Of a stretch of 57,358 nt of DNA, positions 43,022 through 52,615 are shown in pieces. The DNA lies in assembly GCF_013179555.1 (NCBI RefSeq), contig NZ_JABMCR010000001.1, forward strand, positions 1-57,358, read 5' to 3'. The position numbers and the translations under genes were made by a program. Each line of letters begins with the position of its first letter. Position 1 is the stretch's first letter. Under the pieces are notes generated by a model. That model did not search any database. It worked only from the letters and a program-made list of their open reading frames with translations, and was not told the DNA's origin. The stretch is from Bacillus haikouensis (GTDB lineage: Bacteria > Bacillota > Bacilli > Bacillales > Bacillaceae_B).

Positions 43022-45349
43022 ATGGACGAAAATATTAAAGAGCATGTGGATAAACTCCTTTCCTACATGAAAGAAGAAGCATATAAGCCGCTTACGGTAC
43101 AGGAGCTTGAAGAGGCTTTCGGAATCGAAGGCTCGACAAACTTCAAGGATTTCGTAAAGGCGCTTGTCGTCATGGAGGAAAAGGGTCTCGTGGTACGCAC
43201 CCGCAGCAACAGGTACGGCCTGCCGGAAAAAATGAATCTAGTAAGAGGAAAGGTATCCGCCCATGCGAAAGGGTTTGCTTTCGTCATACCTGAAGAATCG
43301 GGTATGGATGATATCTTCATCCCTCCGAATGAAACGAATAATGCGATGCACGGAGATATTGTACTTGTCCGTGTTTCGTCGAACAGTTCCGGTTCCAGAC
43401 GAGAAGGGACGGTCGTCCGCATCGTGGAACGGGGAGTCGATCAGATCGTCGGAACGTTTACCCAAAGCAAGCACTTCGGGTTTGTCATTCCGGATGATAA
43501 GAAGTTTGCTAGTGATATTTTCATCCCTAAGTCTGCCCAAAAGGGAGCGATTGAAGGGCATAAGGTCGTAGTGAAACTGACGGCATATCCTGAAGGACGG
43601 AAGAGTGCGGAAGGGGAAGTTGTTGAAATCCTCGGCCATAAAAATGATCCCGGTGTCGATATCCTCTCGATCATTCATAAACATGGAATTACGGTCGAGT
43701 TTCCTGAAGAAGTGATGGAACAGGCCAATAATGTTCCGGATACGATTGACGAATCGGAAATCCCGAACCGAAAGGATCTTCGCGGTCAAACCATTGTCAC
43801 GATTGATGGAGCAGATGCTAAAGACCTTGATGATGCGGTAACGGTGACGAAGCTCGACAACGGCAACTACAAGCTTGGTGTACATATCGCCGACGTTACT
43901 TATTATGTAAAAGAAAGTTCTCCGATTGACGAAGAAGCTTTTGATAGAGGGACGAGTGTATACCTGGTCGACCGGGTGATCCCGATGATCCCGCACCGTT
44001 TGTCGAATGGGATCTGTTCATTGAATCCTCAGGTAGACCGACTGACGTTGTCTTGTGATATGGAAATCTCACCGGACGGGGATGTCGTAAAGCACGAAAT
44101 CTTCCAAAGTGTGATCAAGACTACGGAAAGAATGACTTATTCCGATGTAAACAAAATTCTAGTCGATAAAGATGAAGAGCTTCGTAAACATTATGAGCCG
44201 CTTGTGCCGATGTTCGAGCAAATGGAAGACCTTGCTCAAATCCTTCGCACAAAAAGGATGAAACGCGGCGCCATCGACTTTGATTTTAAAGAAGCAAAAG
44301 TTCTGGTTGGTGACGAAGGTGAACCGACTGATGTCGTCCTTCGCGAACGCTCCGTTGCGGAAAAGCTGATCGAAGAATTCATGCTTGTTGCCAACGAAAC
44401 GGTGGCAGAACACTTCCACTGGATGGAAGTGCCGTTCATTTACCGTATTCACGAAGACCCGAAAGAAGACAAGCTTCAGCGCTTCTTCGAGTTCATCACG
44501 AACTTCGGATTGATTGTGAAAGGAACGGCCAATTCTGTTCACCCTCGCGCCCTTCAGGAGATCATTGAAGACGTTCAGGGGAAATCAGAGGAAATGGTTG
44601 TATCCACCATGATGCTCCGTTCGATGCAGCAGGCAAAATACGATCCTGAAAGCCTGGGTCACTTCGGACTTGCGACTGAGTTCTACACCCACTTTACATC
44701 ACCTATCCGCCGTTATCCTGACTTGATTGTTCACCGATTGATCAGGACGTATCTGATTGAAGGGAAGATCGATCAGTCAACACGGGAAAAATGGGGAGCG
44801 CAAATGGGCAATATCGCTCAGCATACATCCAGCCGTGAACGCCGGGCCGTAGATGCGGAGCGTGAAACCGACGAACTGAAAAAAGCAGAATACATGGAAG
44901 ATAAGGTCGGGGAAGAGTACGATGGCATCATCTCTTCTGTCACAAACTTCGGTATGTTTGTCGAACTGCCAAACACCATCGAAGGGCTTGTCCATGTAAG
45001 CTACATGACTGATGATTATTACCGTTTTGACGAGCGTCATCTTGCCATGATCGGTGAGCGGACAGGAAACGTCTTCCGCATCGGTGACGAAATCACCATT
45101 CGAGTTGTCAGCGTCAACAAGGACGAACGCGCCATCGATTTTGAAATCGTCGGCATGAAAAATAACCGCAGGGAACGAAGTACTGAAGTGCGTTCATTCC
45201 GGTCGGACGGAGGAAAAGGAAAATCCTCCTCCCGTAAAAAAGAGGACGGAGAATGGTCGACAAGACCGCCAAAAAACAACAAAAAGAAAAAGAAAAACAA
45301 AAAACACTACGAAAACGCCCCAAAAAGCAAACGTAAAAAGAAGAAGTAA
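43022..45349 (+). CDS. rnr: Ribonuclease R
   Basis: A 775 aa RNase II-family exonuclease: N-terminal winged helix, two cold-shock domains ([10 protein letters not shown] and [10 protein letters not shown]), RNB catalytic domain with [12 protein letters not shown], and S1 domain near 640-720 ([18 protein letters not shown]). The C-terminal tail of about 50 residues is extremely basic (KKKKKNKK), which helps unwinding and ribosome association. Linkage to smpB and tmRNA fits its role in degrading non-stop mRNA. Confidence 0.97.
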   Translation: MDENIKEHVDKLLSYMKEEAYKPLTVQELEEAFGIEGSTNFKDFVKALVVMEEKGLVVRTRSNRYGLPEKMNLVRGKVSAHAKGFAFVIPEESGMDDIFIPPNETNNAMHGDIVLVRVSSNSSGSRREGTVVRIVERGVDQIVGTFTQSKHFGFVIPDDKKFASDIFIPKSAQKGAIEGHKVVVKLTAYPEGRKSAEGEVVEILGHKNDPGVDILSIIHKHGITVEFPEEVMEQANNVPDTIDESEIPNRKDLRGQTIVTIDGADAKDLDDAVTVTKLDNGNYKLGVHIADVTYYVKESSPIDEEAFDRGTSVYLVDRVIPMIPHRLSNGICSLNPQVDRLTLSCDMEISPDGDVVKHEIFQSVIKTTERMTYSDVNKILVDKDEELRKHYEPLVPMFEQMEDLAQILRTKRMKRGAIDFDFKEAKVLVGDEGEPTDVVLRERSVAEKLIEEFMLVANETVAEHFHWMEVPFIYRIHEDPKEDKLQRFFEFITNFGLIVKGTANSVHPRALQEIIEDVQGKSEEMVVSTMMLRSMQQAKYDPESLGHFGLATEFYTHFTSPIRRYPDLIVHRLIRTYLIEGKIDQSTREKWGAQMGNIAQHTSSRERRAVDAERETDELKKAEYMEDKVGEEYDGIISSVTNFGMFVELPNTIEGLVHVSYMTDDYYRFDERHLAMIGERTGNVFRIGDEITIRVVSVNKDERAIDFEIVGMKNNRRERSTEVRSFRSDGGKGKSSSRKKEDGEWSTRPPKNNKKKKKNKKHYENAPKSKRKKKK

Positions 45350-45428
45350 GATTTTTTGTTAAATGGTGATGAGTGTTAGATTTATTGAATATTGACTATG
45401 ATAGAGGATTATGTTGTTTGTCAGGTCG

Positions 45429-45566
45429 TTCCAGCAGTTGATTGGAGTGCAAGACGAAGACTCCTGCGGGAGAAGTGGCCAATGTGAGACCCCGCAGGAG
45501 CGCAGCGACGAGGAGGCTCACAGGTCACCCGCGGAAAGCGAAGTCTTGCACGGAAATCAACTGCGG
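45429..45566. repeat. Palindromic repeat element, copy C (full core)
   Basis: TTCCAGCAGTTGATTGGAGT to CAACTGCGG, highly similar to the core of copy A at 24768-24907. It contains the GACTCCTGCGGG/CCCGCAGGAGC and GTGCAAGAC/GTCTTGCAC arms. It lies between rnr and smpB and lacks the outer GAGGCTGGGACAAA arms. Confidence 0.87.
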
Positions 45567-45699
45567 TATTCAAAGCCTATATCAATAAAGCCAGGAGCAA
45601 ATGGTTTTTACCGTTGCTCCTTTCCTTTTCATACAAATCTTCACCAAAATATGAGATAATAATAAACACACTCGGCAGAAAGAGAAAAGAGGGGATCAT

Positions 45700-46170
45700 A
45701 TGCCAAAGGGAGAAGGCAAGCTCATTGCCCAAAATAAAAAAGCACGCCATGACTATGCAGTGGAAGAAACATACGAAGCGGGCCTTGTGCTGCAAGGAAC
45801 CGAAATCAAAGCCATCCGTGCCGGACGAGTGAACCTGAAGGATTCTTTCGCCCGCATTAGAAACGGTGAGGTATTCGTCCACAACATGCACATCAGCCCA
45901 TATGAACAAGGAAACCGGTACAACCATGAGCCGCTGAGAACACGTAAGCTTTTGCTTCACCGCAAGCAAATCAACAAACTAATCGGGGAATCCAAAGAAG
46001 CAGGCTACTCTATCGTTCCGCTGAAGCTTTATATCAAAAATGGTGTAGCGAAGCTGCTGATCGGACTTGCGAGAGGTAAGAAGAAGTTTGATAAACGTGA
46101 AGACTTGAAGCGCAAGGAAGCAAATCGATCCATCCAGAGAGAACTGGCCCACAGACAAAAAGGGATGTAA
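45700..46170 (+). CDS. smpB: SsrA-binding protein SmpB
   Basis: A 156 aa OB-fold protein with [34 protein letters not shown] and a basic C-terminal tail ([20 protein letters not shown]) that mimics the codon-anticodon helix. It binds tmRNA, whose gene follows. The ribosome-binding site AGGGGAT is weaker than its neighbours. Confidence 0.97.
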   Translation: MPKGEGKLIAQNKKARHDYAVEETYEAGLVLQGTEIKAIRAGRVNLKDSFARIRNGEVFVHNMHISPYEQGNRYNHEPLRTRKLLLHRKQINKLIGESKEAGYSIVPLKLYIKNGVAKLLIGLARGKKKFDKREDLKRKEANRSIQRELAHRQKGM

Positions 46171-46196
46171 GCATACTGGTTTCCGGAATCTTACAA

Positions 46197-46224
46197 TTGC
46201 ATTTTGCTGTAGATTTGTTATAAT
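46197..46224 (+). promoter_or_regulatory. ssrA promoter
   Basis: TTGCAT, a 16 nt spacer and a perfect TATAAT. It predicts a precursor with about 85 nt of 5' leader. The leader contains an inverted repeat GAATAAGT/ACTTATTC (about 46265-46292). Confidence 0.75.
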
Positions 46225-46315
46225 TGTATATGTCGCGAGGTAATCAAGCGGCTGTAAGAACAATTGAATAAGTGACCAACTGGACTTATTCTTCCCGTTC
46301 TTCCCTTTCTATCAT

Positions 46316-46679
46316 GGGGACGTTACGGATTCGACAGGGATAGTTCGAGCTTAGGTCGCGAGCCGTAGGGATCGTCTACGTTAAAACGTCAAAGCCAATA
46401 ATAACTGGCAAAACTAACAATAACCTAGCTTTAGCTGCGTAATAGCGCTTTAGCTGTTCCTCCCTCCATCGCCTATGTGGTAGGGTAAGGGACTCACTCT
46501 TAGTAGGCTACGCCGGAGTCCACCGTCTGAGGACAAAGGAAGAGATCAATCAGACTAGCTGCACGGACGCCCGTCGATAGGCAGAAGCTGCAGTGAACTT
46601 GCGAATATATCGACTACGCTCGTAGACGCTTAAGTGGCGATGTTTCTGGACGTGGGTTCGATTCCCACCGTCTCCACCA
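46316..46679 (+). ncRNA. ssrA: tmRNA
   Basis: About 364 nt. The 5' end GGGGACGTTACGGATTCGAC pairs with the 3' CGTCTCC ahead of ACCA to form the tRNA-like acceptor, and the GTTCGATTC T-arm is present. The tag frame reads GKTNNNLALAA followed by TAA, the expected Bacillaceae type of degradation tag. With SmpB it rescues stalled ribosomes and marks nascent chains for ClpXP, whose protease gene is also in this window. Confidence 0.97.
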
Positions 46680-46705
46680 AATACATATTTGGTGGTTTTT
46701 ATTTT
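46674..46705 (+). terminator. Terminator of ssrA
   Basis: CCACCAAATA/TATTTGGTGG stem sharing the mature 3' end, followed by TTTTTATTTT. Confidence 0.9.
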
Positions 46706-46766
46706 GTTCTGATTTAAACCATAAATTTCTCATTTTGGAAAGCTTCCAACGACAAATATATTAGTA

Positions 46767-46806
46767 AAGCCATGCTCTTGAATTAGCAAGAACATGGCTT
46801 TTTTTA
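46767..46806 (+). terminator. Second terminator-like hairpin downstream of ssrA
   Basis: AAGCCATGCTCTTG/CAAGAACATGGCTT, a 14 bp stem with one mismatch, then a T-run. No gene lies between it and the ssrA terminator. The region 46807-46978 is otherwise empty. Confidence 0.8.
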
Positions 46807-46978
46807 TTGCAACACTATTCATAAGCACTTAACTCAATCCCTATAAATCTATTTGAATTTATCTTAGCTCTCAGGATAATCGAGTCCTGGTTTATGGAAT
46901 CAAGTGGATTACGAATTCCATGATTCCTGCCAATAGGCAGGTTAAAAATATCAAAAGGGTAATAACGTTATAATGTAA

Positions 46979-47011
46979 AACAAGCCTATCCCATAAGAGG
47001 ATAGGCTTGTT
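46979..47011 (-). terminator. Terminator of the mng operon
   Basis: AACAAGCCTATCC/GGATAGGCTTGTT, a 13 bp perfect stem, 22 nt downstream of the mngB stop. On the minus strand it is followed by TTTACATTATAA, a weak T-run. Confidence 0.75.
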
Positions 47012-47032
47012 CGGGCAGGGAATATATGTTTT

Positions 47033-49642
47033 CTAGAATAGTACCGTTTTTACTTGGTTGGATTTGATTGGTACGTTAAACTGATTGTTTTCTGGATGTA
47101 CTGGAGCAATAGTCTTTTCGTTCAGGTTCCCTTCTTGTATTTGATCGATTGAAGGGTTTATTTTGTACGAAGCATTGCTTTCTGTTTCTGTTGCGTTAAA
47201 AAATCTCAGCACGAAGCGATCTTCTTTTTCTGCTTTTTTCAAGACACTGAGAACTGTGTTGTTTCTTGTTTCTTGAAGGAAACTGAAGCTTAATGGTGTT
47301 CTCACATCTTCTGCATTCAGCCTCATTGCATTATGAGGGATCTTATTATACGTCTGAATGGCAGTGTTATATTCTTTTGCTATTCTACCGATATTTGCTG
47401 CTGTGGTGGTGCCTTTATGCGTTGTAATCGCAAACTCGAGCATTAGCTTGCCAAGCATTTGGGAGTCCGGAGTAGGCAGCTTAATGCCGGATGGGCGCCC
47501 TGGTCTTCTCAGCATTTCTTCTTTTCCTAATACACCAACGCTCCGGAACAGGGTAATCGCAATCGTATCATAATTGTCTCCAATGATTTCATATTCCCTT
47601 GAACTATTGGTTAGTACGCTAACGCCATGTTGATCGTCTGACAAGCCAACAAAGGAGAGCATTGGATAAATGGAATCTGGACGCTCATCCCAGTCTTCTT
47701 CCTTCCAGTAATCCATTGCAGAGTCATACACATCGCGCTTGATGAAACCGAATTGATTATCTGAAACCGAGAAGGAGGAGGCAATGCCTGTTGGAATCAA
47801 GGTGCGCAGACGGTGATCCTTCGCTTGGTTATCAATCTCTGCCTCAACTTTAATGATTGGCTGGTTCATTGGAATATTGATCTTCCAATGAACGTCGACA
47901 AAACGGTTGATTTGATTGTTTTTACGGTTTTCTAAATTCCCAGGTACATCAAGCTTTAACTGGATGTCTATTTGTGCTTCGTACCCATTTTGCCGCACAG
48001 TAAATTCCGTATCTGCATGGTCACTATAGATAAGCGTTTCATTTGGCAGTGGTGAGAAGTCGTATTCGTCACCATCGTCACCGCCATTTTCCAGAAGGAG
48101 AACGTTGTTAAATTCCTTTTCAAGCTGTTTATCATACATTTTCAATGTTCCATTTGGATTTACAGAAACAGTATAATAGTCGGTTTCGACCGTTTCATTA
48201 TCAACATACGTATGGTTCATCGGGCTTTCTGCGTTCACCACAAAGTAAGTGTTATATCCCATTGCGGGAATCGAGTCTTTCAGTTGAATAGTGTATTGGT
48301 AAAATGGATCATAATTTCCGTAATGGACAATTTGACGGTCAATCAAACCTGGGTCCATAATTTCCTTTGACAATACTTCAAAAGGAATCGTTTTTCCCTC
48401 ATGATCTTCAAGTGTAAAGGAATCAAGCTTTGTGATGACTTTTACAGTGACCGCATCTTCCCTTTCATAAGGAAGCAGATTAAATGCTGTTAAACGATCT
48501 TCTTCGCGGTCAGTAGCAATCGAATCCGTGATCTTTCGCTTGTAAAATTCAATAAGTTGATCGGTTTTTTCTTCTGCAAGGAAGAAGCGGTTCATGATTT
48601 CACGATGAACTTTATCTGAGCAGCAGCAGCCGATGCTGTCATGGGCATGGTTTTTCATGATTTCTTTCCAAATCAATTCAATTAATCCATGATGATACTC
48701 GAAGCCCAAGTAATACGCAATCGAGGCTAATGGCTCAAGGATATTGGTAATTTTATTTTCAATGCGTGTGTTGGCAGCTTTGATATCCATCCGGGTAGAA
48801 TAGATGCTTCGGTGAACACGCATGTATTTTCCATCTAAAAATTCTCCTTGAATCGTTGGTAATGCTTCATTCTTTTCTAATTCGTCAAATATGTTTTCAT
48901 ACTTACTTAAGAAAAACTCGCGATCTGGATATAAACGCTTCAGCTTTTCCATAATGGTGAAGATATTCTTCTGAATTGGCATTTGATCATGGCCGTTCGG
49001 AAGGACAATGTTCTCCGTCGTCGCTCCACGGTCTAGAACCGTAAAGTATTTATTGATCCGCTCTTGTAATTTTTCCTCATCCTCGGGAAGGTATTTACCG
49101 ATGGCATAACCAAGAGGGAAAAGTTGAACCAGCACCTTTGAGCCGTCATCGCTTTCCCAGTGAAATTCTGTTTTATCCGTACCATGCCGCTCAGAGGTAC
49201 CGCGCCAGAAAATGGAGTATTTAATATCAAATCCATTTAAGATTTGCGGCATTTGCGAAGACTGCCCAAAGGAATCAGGCAGGTAACCGATTTTCATGGG
49301 TGACCCGAATTCTTCGCTGTCTTTTAATCCATAAAGAAGGTTTCGTACAATCGATTCTGCACCAACGACCATTTCATCTGTTTGTGTGTACCAAGGACCA
49401 ATGATCAATTTCCCTTCTTGAACCAATTTTTTCACGCGTGCTTTATTCTCAGGTTTGACCGCAAAATAATCTTCAAGGATGGAGGTTTGTCCATCTAATA
49501 CATAGTATGGATAATCTGGATTGGTTTCTAACATCTCCATTATTTCTTCCATGTTGTTAACGAGTAGAATTCTTGATTCTTCTGTTGAAAAATACCATTC
49601 TCTATCCCAATGCATATGGGGTACTATATGAACCTTTTTCAT
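47033..49642 (-). CDS. mngB: Alpha-mannosidase, GH38 (mannosylglycerate hydrolase MngB-like)
   Basis: An 869 aa GH38 enzyme. HMHWDREW near the N-terminus carries zinc ligands, GYLPDSFGQSSQMPQIL follows, and the large C-terminal beta domains are complete. Next to an MngA-like PTS and glycerate kinase, it would hydrolyse 6-phospho-mannosylglycerate to mannose-6-phosphate and glycerate in the cytoplasm. It has no signal peptide. ATG 49642 is 5 nt after TTGGAGG; a TTG start 12 nt upstream would overlap that site. Confidence 0.92.
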   Translation of the reverse strand: MKKVHIVPHMHWDREWYFSTEESRILLVNNMEEIMEMLETNPDYPYYVLDGQTSILEDYFAVKPENKARVKKLVQEGKLIIGPWYTQTDEMVVGAESIVRNLLYGLKDSEEFGSPMKIGYLPDSFGQSSQMPQILNGFDIKYSIFWRGTSERHGTDKTEFHWESDDGSKVLVQLFPLGYAIGKYLPEDEEKLQERINKYFTVLDRGATTENIVLPNGHDQMPIQKNIFTIMEKLKRLYPDREFFLSKYENIFDELEKNEALPTIQGEFLDGKYMRVHRSIYSTRMDIKAANTRIENKITNILEPLASIAYYLGFEYHHGLIELIWKEIMKNHAHDSIGCCCSDKVHREIMNRFFLAEEKTDQLIEFYKRKITDSIATDREEDRLTAFNLLPYEREDAVTVKVITKLDSFTLEDHEGKTIPFEVLSKEIMDPGLIDRQIVHYGNYDPFYQYTIQLKDSIPAMGYNTYFVVNAESPMNHTYVDNETVETDYYTVSVNPNGTLKMYDKQLEKEFNNVLLLENGGDDGDEYDFSPLPNETLIYSDHADTEFTVRQNGYEAQIDIQLKLDVPGNLENRKNNQINRFVDVHWKINIPMNQPIIKVEAEIDNQAKDHRLRTLIPTGIASSFSVSDNQFGFIKRDVYDSAMDYWKEEDWDERPDSIYPMLSFVGLSDDQHGVSVLTNSSREYEIIGDNYDTIAITLFRSVGVLGKEEMLRRPGRPSGIKLPTPDSQMLGKLMLEFAITTHKGTTTAANIGRIAKEYNTAIQTYNKIPHNAMRLNAEDVRTPLSFSFLQETRNNTVLSVLKKAEKEDRFVLRFFNATETESNASYKINPSIDQIQEGNLNEKTIAPVHPENNQFNVPIKSNQVKTVLF

Positions 49643-49659
49643 GATTTCCTCCAATATTA

Positions 49660-49686
49660 AGTACCTGGAGAGTCGCTCCAGGTACT
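49660..49686 (-). other. Intercistronic hairpin between mngA and mngB
   Basis: AGTACCTGGAG/CTCCAGGTACT, an 11 bp perfect stem with a 5 nt loop, in the 69 nt gap. On the coding strand it is followed by TTAATATTGG, not a T-run, so it is more likely an mRNA-processing or stability element or a weak attenuator. Confidence 0.65.
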
Positions 49687-49711
49687 ATATTTTTTTGTTG
49701 AAGCAGAGCTG

Positions 49712-51649
49712 TTATGCCGCGTTTTGTGAAACTCTGCCTTCTTTTTTCAATTTGCTCCTTCTGGTCGCAATTAATAGAAGCATCGAAATAAGTGCTCCAA
49801 GTAGTGCAGCTCCAAACCAAATGCTTGCTGCGAAAACAATCGGCTGCCCCTCGACTAAAGCTAAGGAGAAAATACCTGCTCCCGGTACGTTTAACCCAAT
49901 GTTAAAGTAAGCAACGATTGCTCCTGTTACAGCAGAACCGGCAACGAGGGAAGGAATGACACGCAATGGGTCATTAATCATAAATGGAATCGCACCTTCA
50001 GTGATACCCGCAAGACCGAGAAGCCATGTTTGTTTACCGATTTCTTGCTCTTGTTTAGTAAAGTATTTTTTACCTGCGATGGTTGCCGCCGTTACACCGA
50101 AGGCGGAAACCATTTTAACGGAAGCGAAAGCTGCGTAAGGGACAATATTCCCACTTGCCATCGCACCGATACAGAATGTGTAAGCGGCTTTGTTAACTGG
50201 TCCTCCTAAGTCAAAGGAAACCATGGCACCAATAATGGCCCCTAATAGAATGGCGTTCGTACCCGAGAGACCATCCAGCCAGCTAATTAAACCTTCGTTC
50301 AACCAGGCAAGTGGTTCCCCGACGACAAATAGCATAATCGAACCGACAACGAGTGTTCCGACAACCGGGTAAACCCAGAAACTAATAAACCCTGCAAAGG
50401 TACCTTTTGGCTGAATCGTTCTCTTTAAATATTTTAAGAAGAAACCGGCGAGGAAACCACCGAGCATCCCGCCAAGGAATCCACTGCCAATCAGATTGGC
50501 GGCCACCCCAGCTGCAAAACCAGGTCCCAGAGCTGGTTTGTCGGCAATCGAGTACGCCATATAGGCAGCTAAAATTGGGATCATCAGTTGTCCAAGAAGC
50601 CCGCCGCCCAGCTGTCTTAGTAACCATAGCCAGGAACCTTCTTCAGCATAAACATCTTGAAGACCAAACGCTTGCGAGATTAGTACGGCTGCTGCCAAGG
50701 TCATCCCGCCAGCAACGATAACCGGGATAATATAAGAGATACCTGTCAGGATCGAATCTTTGATTTCAGTTTTAAATGACTTTTCGTCTTGCTCTTCATC
50801 AGAAGAGGCACCTGACTGGGCCGGGTTGTACTCTTTTTTTGGAGTCTTCTCCGCCTTATCGAGTGCTTGTTGCAGCAAGTCTTGTGCATTCCGTAATGGA
50901 GCTGCTACGGATGTTTTCACCTTAGGCAAGTGTGTAAACCGTTCTTCTTCTTTAACCGCTACATCATTGGCATATATGACGGCATCAGCTTTTTTGAGAA
51001 GATTGGTTGTATGGCGATCTTCGATTCCGTTTGCTCCTTGTTTTTCAACAAAGACATCCACACCCATTTCATTTCCAGCTTTGATTAATGCTTCAGCAGC
51101 CATATAAGTATGAGCAATTCCAGCTGGACAAGCAGTAACCGCTAACACCGTTTTGTTTAATCTCTTTTTCGCGACATTTTCTTCTGTTCTTTCTGTATTA
51201 TCGAGCCGCTCGAATAATTCTGTATTGGTTTTCGCGTTTAATAATCCATTTTTATACGATTCATCGGATAACCGCGTTACAAATTCCGAAAGTAAGCTCA
51301 AGTGAGTGGAGCCTGCTTCTGTTTCTGGAATAGCAAGTAAAATGACGAGCTGAACCTGATTATTTGGATCAATGCTTTCCCAGTCGGTTAAAGGATCTTC
51401 CAACGTGGCAATCGCAAAAGCTGCATCTTTGACGGCTGTTGACTTTCCGTGTGGAATCGCAAGACCACCCTCAAATCCTGTTGGAGACAGCTTTTCTCTA
51501 TCTAATACAGCTTGATGAAATTCATCCTTATTGGTTAGTTTTCCTGCATCACCAAGCTGATTGACTAAATACTGGATGGCTTCTTGTTTTGATTGAAACG
51601 TTTTTCCAGTACTGACTAGGCTTGGTGAGGTAAGGGTTTGAAGTTGCAT
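49712..51649 (-). CDS. mngA: PTS fructose-family EIIABC, probable 2-O-alpha-mannosyl-D-glycerate transporter
   Basis: A 645 aa fused PTS permease. The IIA domain has phospho-His67 (GLAIPHGKS), IIB has phospho-Cys174 (VTACPAGIAHTYMAAEAL), and IIC has about eight or more membrane helices (SILTGISYIIPVIVAGGMTL onward). The domain order A-B-C equals E. coli MngA. The substrate is inferred from the adjacent GH38 mannosidase and glycerate kinase. The ribosome-binding site AGGAGGTAA is good. A cre site lies 22 nt upstream of the start. Confidence 0.9.
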   Translation of the reverse strand: MQLQTLTSPSLVSTGKTFQSKQEAIQYLVNQLGDAGKLTNKDEFHQAVLDREKLSPTGFEGGLAIPHGKSTAVKDAAFAIATLEDPLTDWESIDPNNQVQLVILLAIPETEAGSTHLSLLSEFVTRLSDESYKNGLLNAKTNTELFERLDNTERTEENVAKKRLNKTVLAVTACPAGIAHTYMAAEALIKAGNEMGVDVFVEKQGANGIEDRHTTNLLKKADAVIYANDVAVKEEERFTHLPKVKTSVAAPLRNAQDLLQQALDKAEKTPKKEYNPAQSGASSDEEQDEKSFKTEIKDSILTGISYIIPVIVAGGMTLAAAVLISQAFGLQDVYAEEGSWLWLLRQLGGGLLGQLMIPILAAYMAYSIADKPALGPGFAAGVAANLIGSGFLGGMLGGFLAGFFLKYLKRTIQPKGTFAGFISFWVYPVVGTLVVGSIMLFVVGEPLAWLNEGLISWLDGLSGTNAILLGAIIGAMVSFDLGGPVNKAAYTFCIGAMASGNIVPYAAFASVKMVSAFGVTAATIAGKKYFTKQEQEIGKQTWLLGLAGITEGAIPFMINDPLRVIPSLVAGSAVTGAIVAYFNIGLNVPGAGIFSLALVEGQPIVFAASIWFGAALLGALISMLLLIATRRSKLKKEGRVSQNAA

Positions 51650-51670
51650 GAAGTGTTACCTCCTAATGGT

Positions 51671-51684
51671 TGAAAGTGCTTTCA
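51671..51684. promoter_or_regulatory. CcpA cre site before mngA
   Basis: TGAAAGTGCTTTCA is a near-perfect cre palindrome (consensus TGWAAnCGnTnWCA, with TG in the centre on this strand). It lies between the regulator's terminator and mngA, implying catabolite repression of the mng operon. Confidence 0.82.
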
Positions 51685-51700
51685 TCTACAAATACATCCT

Positions 51701-51740
51701 AACAAAAAAAAAATAAGAAGCCAGATTCTTCTTATTTTTA
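51701..51740 (-). terminator. Terminator of the RpiR-type regulator gene
   Basis: On the minus strand AAATAAGAAG/CTTCTTATTT with a 7 nt loop and a run of ten T. The hairpin may also act on + strand transcripts. Confidence 0.88.
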
Positions 51741-51788
51741 CACCATTGATATTTGATTAGCCGGTTTCACGTGTATTTTTACACATTT

Positions 51789-52517
51789 TTAATAGTGGTT
51801 CCAGTAAATTTGGGATAATGTCTGCAGAACAATCATCGCCGGCGTACGGTCGGTAATATTGTATCCATTCTTTTCTTTTTTTGGAGCATAACAATATAGG
51901 TTAATAGACGCCAATTTTTGAAGAGAATTCCTGCTAAAGTGCGTTAAAGAGATAATTGGTATGTTTCTTTGTACTGCTTTTTCTGCCAATTCCAGGACTT
52001 GGGGTGTTTCACCTGATAAGCTGATTAAAAAAAGAACATCCTGTTTATTCATTTCTTCAATCATATGAAGCATTTCATGACGATGAATGGAATATTCGGA
52101 GGACTTGCCAACTACACGTAAATGACGAACCATCATTCTGCAGAAATCAGCCGTATCGCCAACAGCATAGAAGAGGACATGCTTTGCATCCTGAAGCATT
52201 TTGGCGGTGGTTTCTATTTGTTCCATGTCCAAGAGTTCGAATGTTTTCTGGATAAAGTAATTAGAGCTATCCTTTTTCTCTCCATCGGTGGAATCAAGCT
52301 CATCTTTAATCCTGTTCTTGAGATGAGAGAACCCGTCATACCCCAGCTTTTTTGAAAGTCTTGTAATGGTATTTGGAACTGTATAGAGGGTTGCGGCTAA
52401 ACTCTGAATCGATTTCGTTACAAAGTCTTGTTTATTATTTAATATGTATTCCACCACTTGGTCGTCTGTATCATTTAATTTATATTCGTATTTATGAATA
52501 CGTTCTTCAAAACGCAT
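51789..52517 (-). CDS. RpiR-family transcriptional regulator
   Basis: A 242 aa protein. It has an N-terminal HTH_6 domain (SIQSLAATLYTVPNTITRLS, about residues 35-55) and a C-terminal SIS sugar-phosphate domain (VLFYAVGDTADFC, then FLISLSGETPQVLELAEKAV). It likely senses a phosphorylated intermediate and controls both mngAB and the divergent glycerate kinase. The start at 52517 (MRFEERI) has GGGGTGA at good distance; the upstream ATG 52535 has its AAAGGA only 2 nt away. Confidence 0.92.
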   Translation of the reverse strand: MRFEERIHKYEYKLNDTDDQVVEYILNNKQDFVTKSIQSLAATLYTVPNTITRLSKKLGYDGFSHLKNRIKDELDSTDGEKKDSSNYFIQKTFELLDMEQIETTAKMLQDAKHVLFYAVGDTADFCRMMVRHLRVVGKSSEYSIHRHEMLHMIEEMNKQDVLFLISLSGETPQVLELAEKAVQRNIPIISLTHFSRNSLQKLASINLYCYAPKKEKNGYNITDRTPAMIVLQTLSQIYWNHY

Positions 52518-52615
52518 ATTTTTCACCCCGATCATTTCCTTTCTTTTTTATTATAGCAAATTGAAGCAATTACACTAGGAACTGACGGAGGATTGTTTGC
52601 ACAGGAGGGATTATT

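Noticed and set aside
45037-45323. Antisense ORFs opposite the lysine-rich tail of RNase R
   Set aside because: They arise from complementing AAG/AAA-rich codons and have no start signals.
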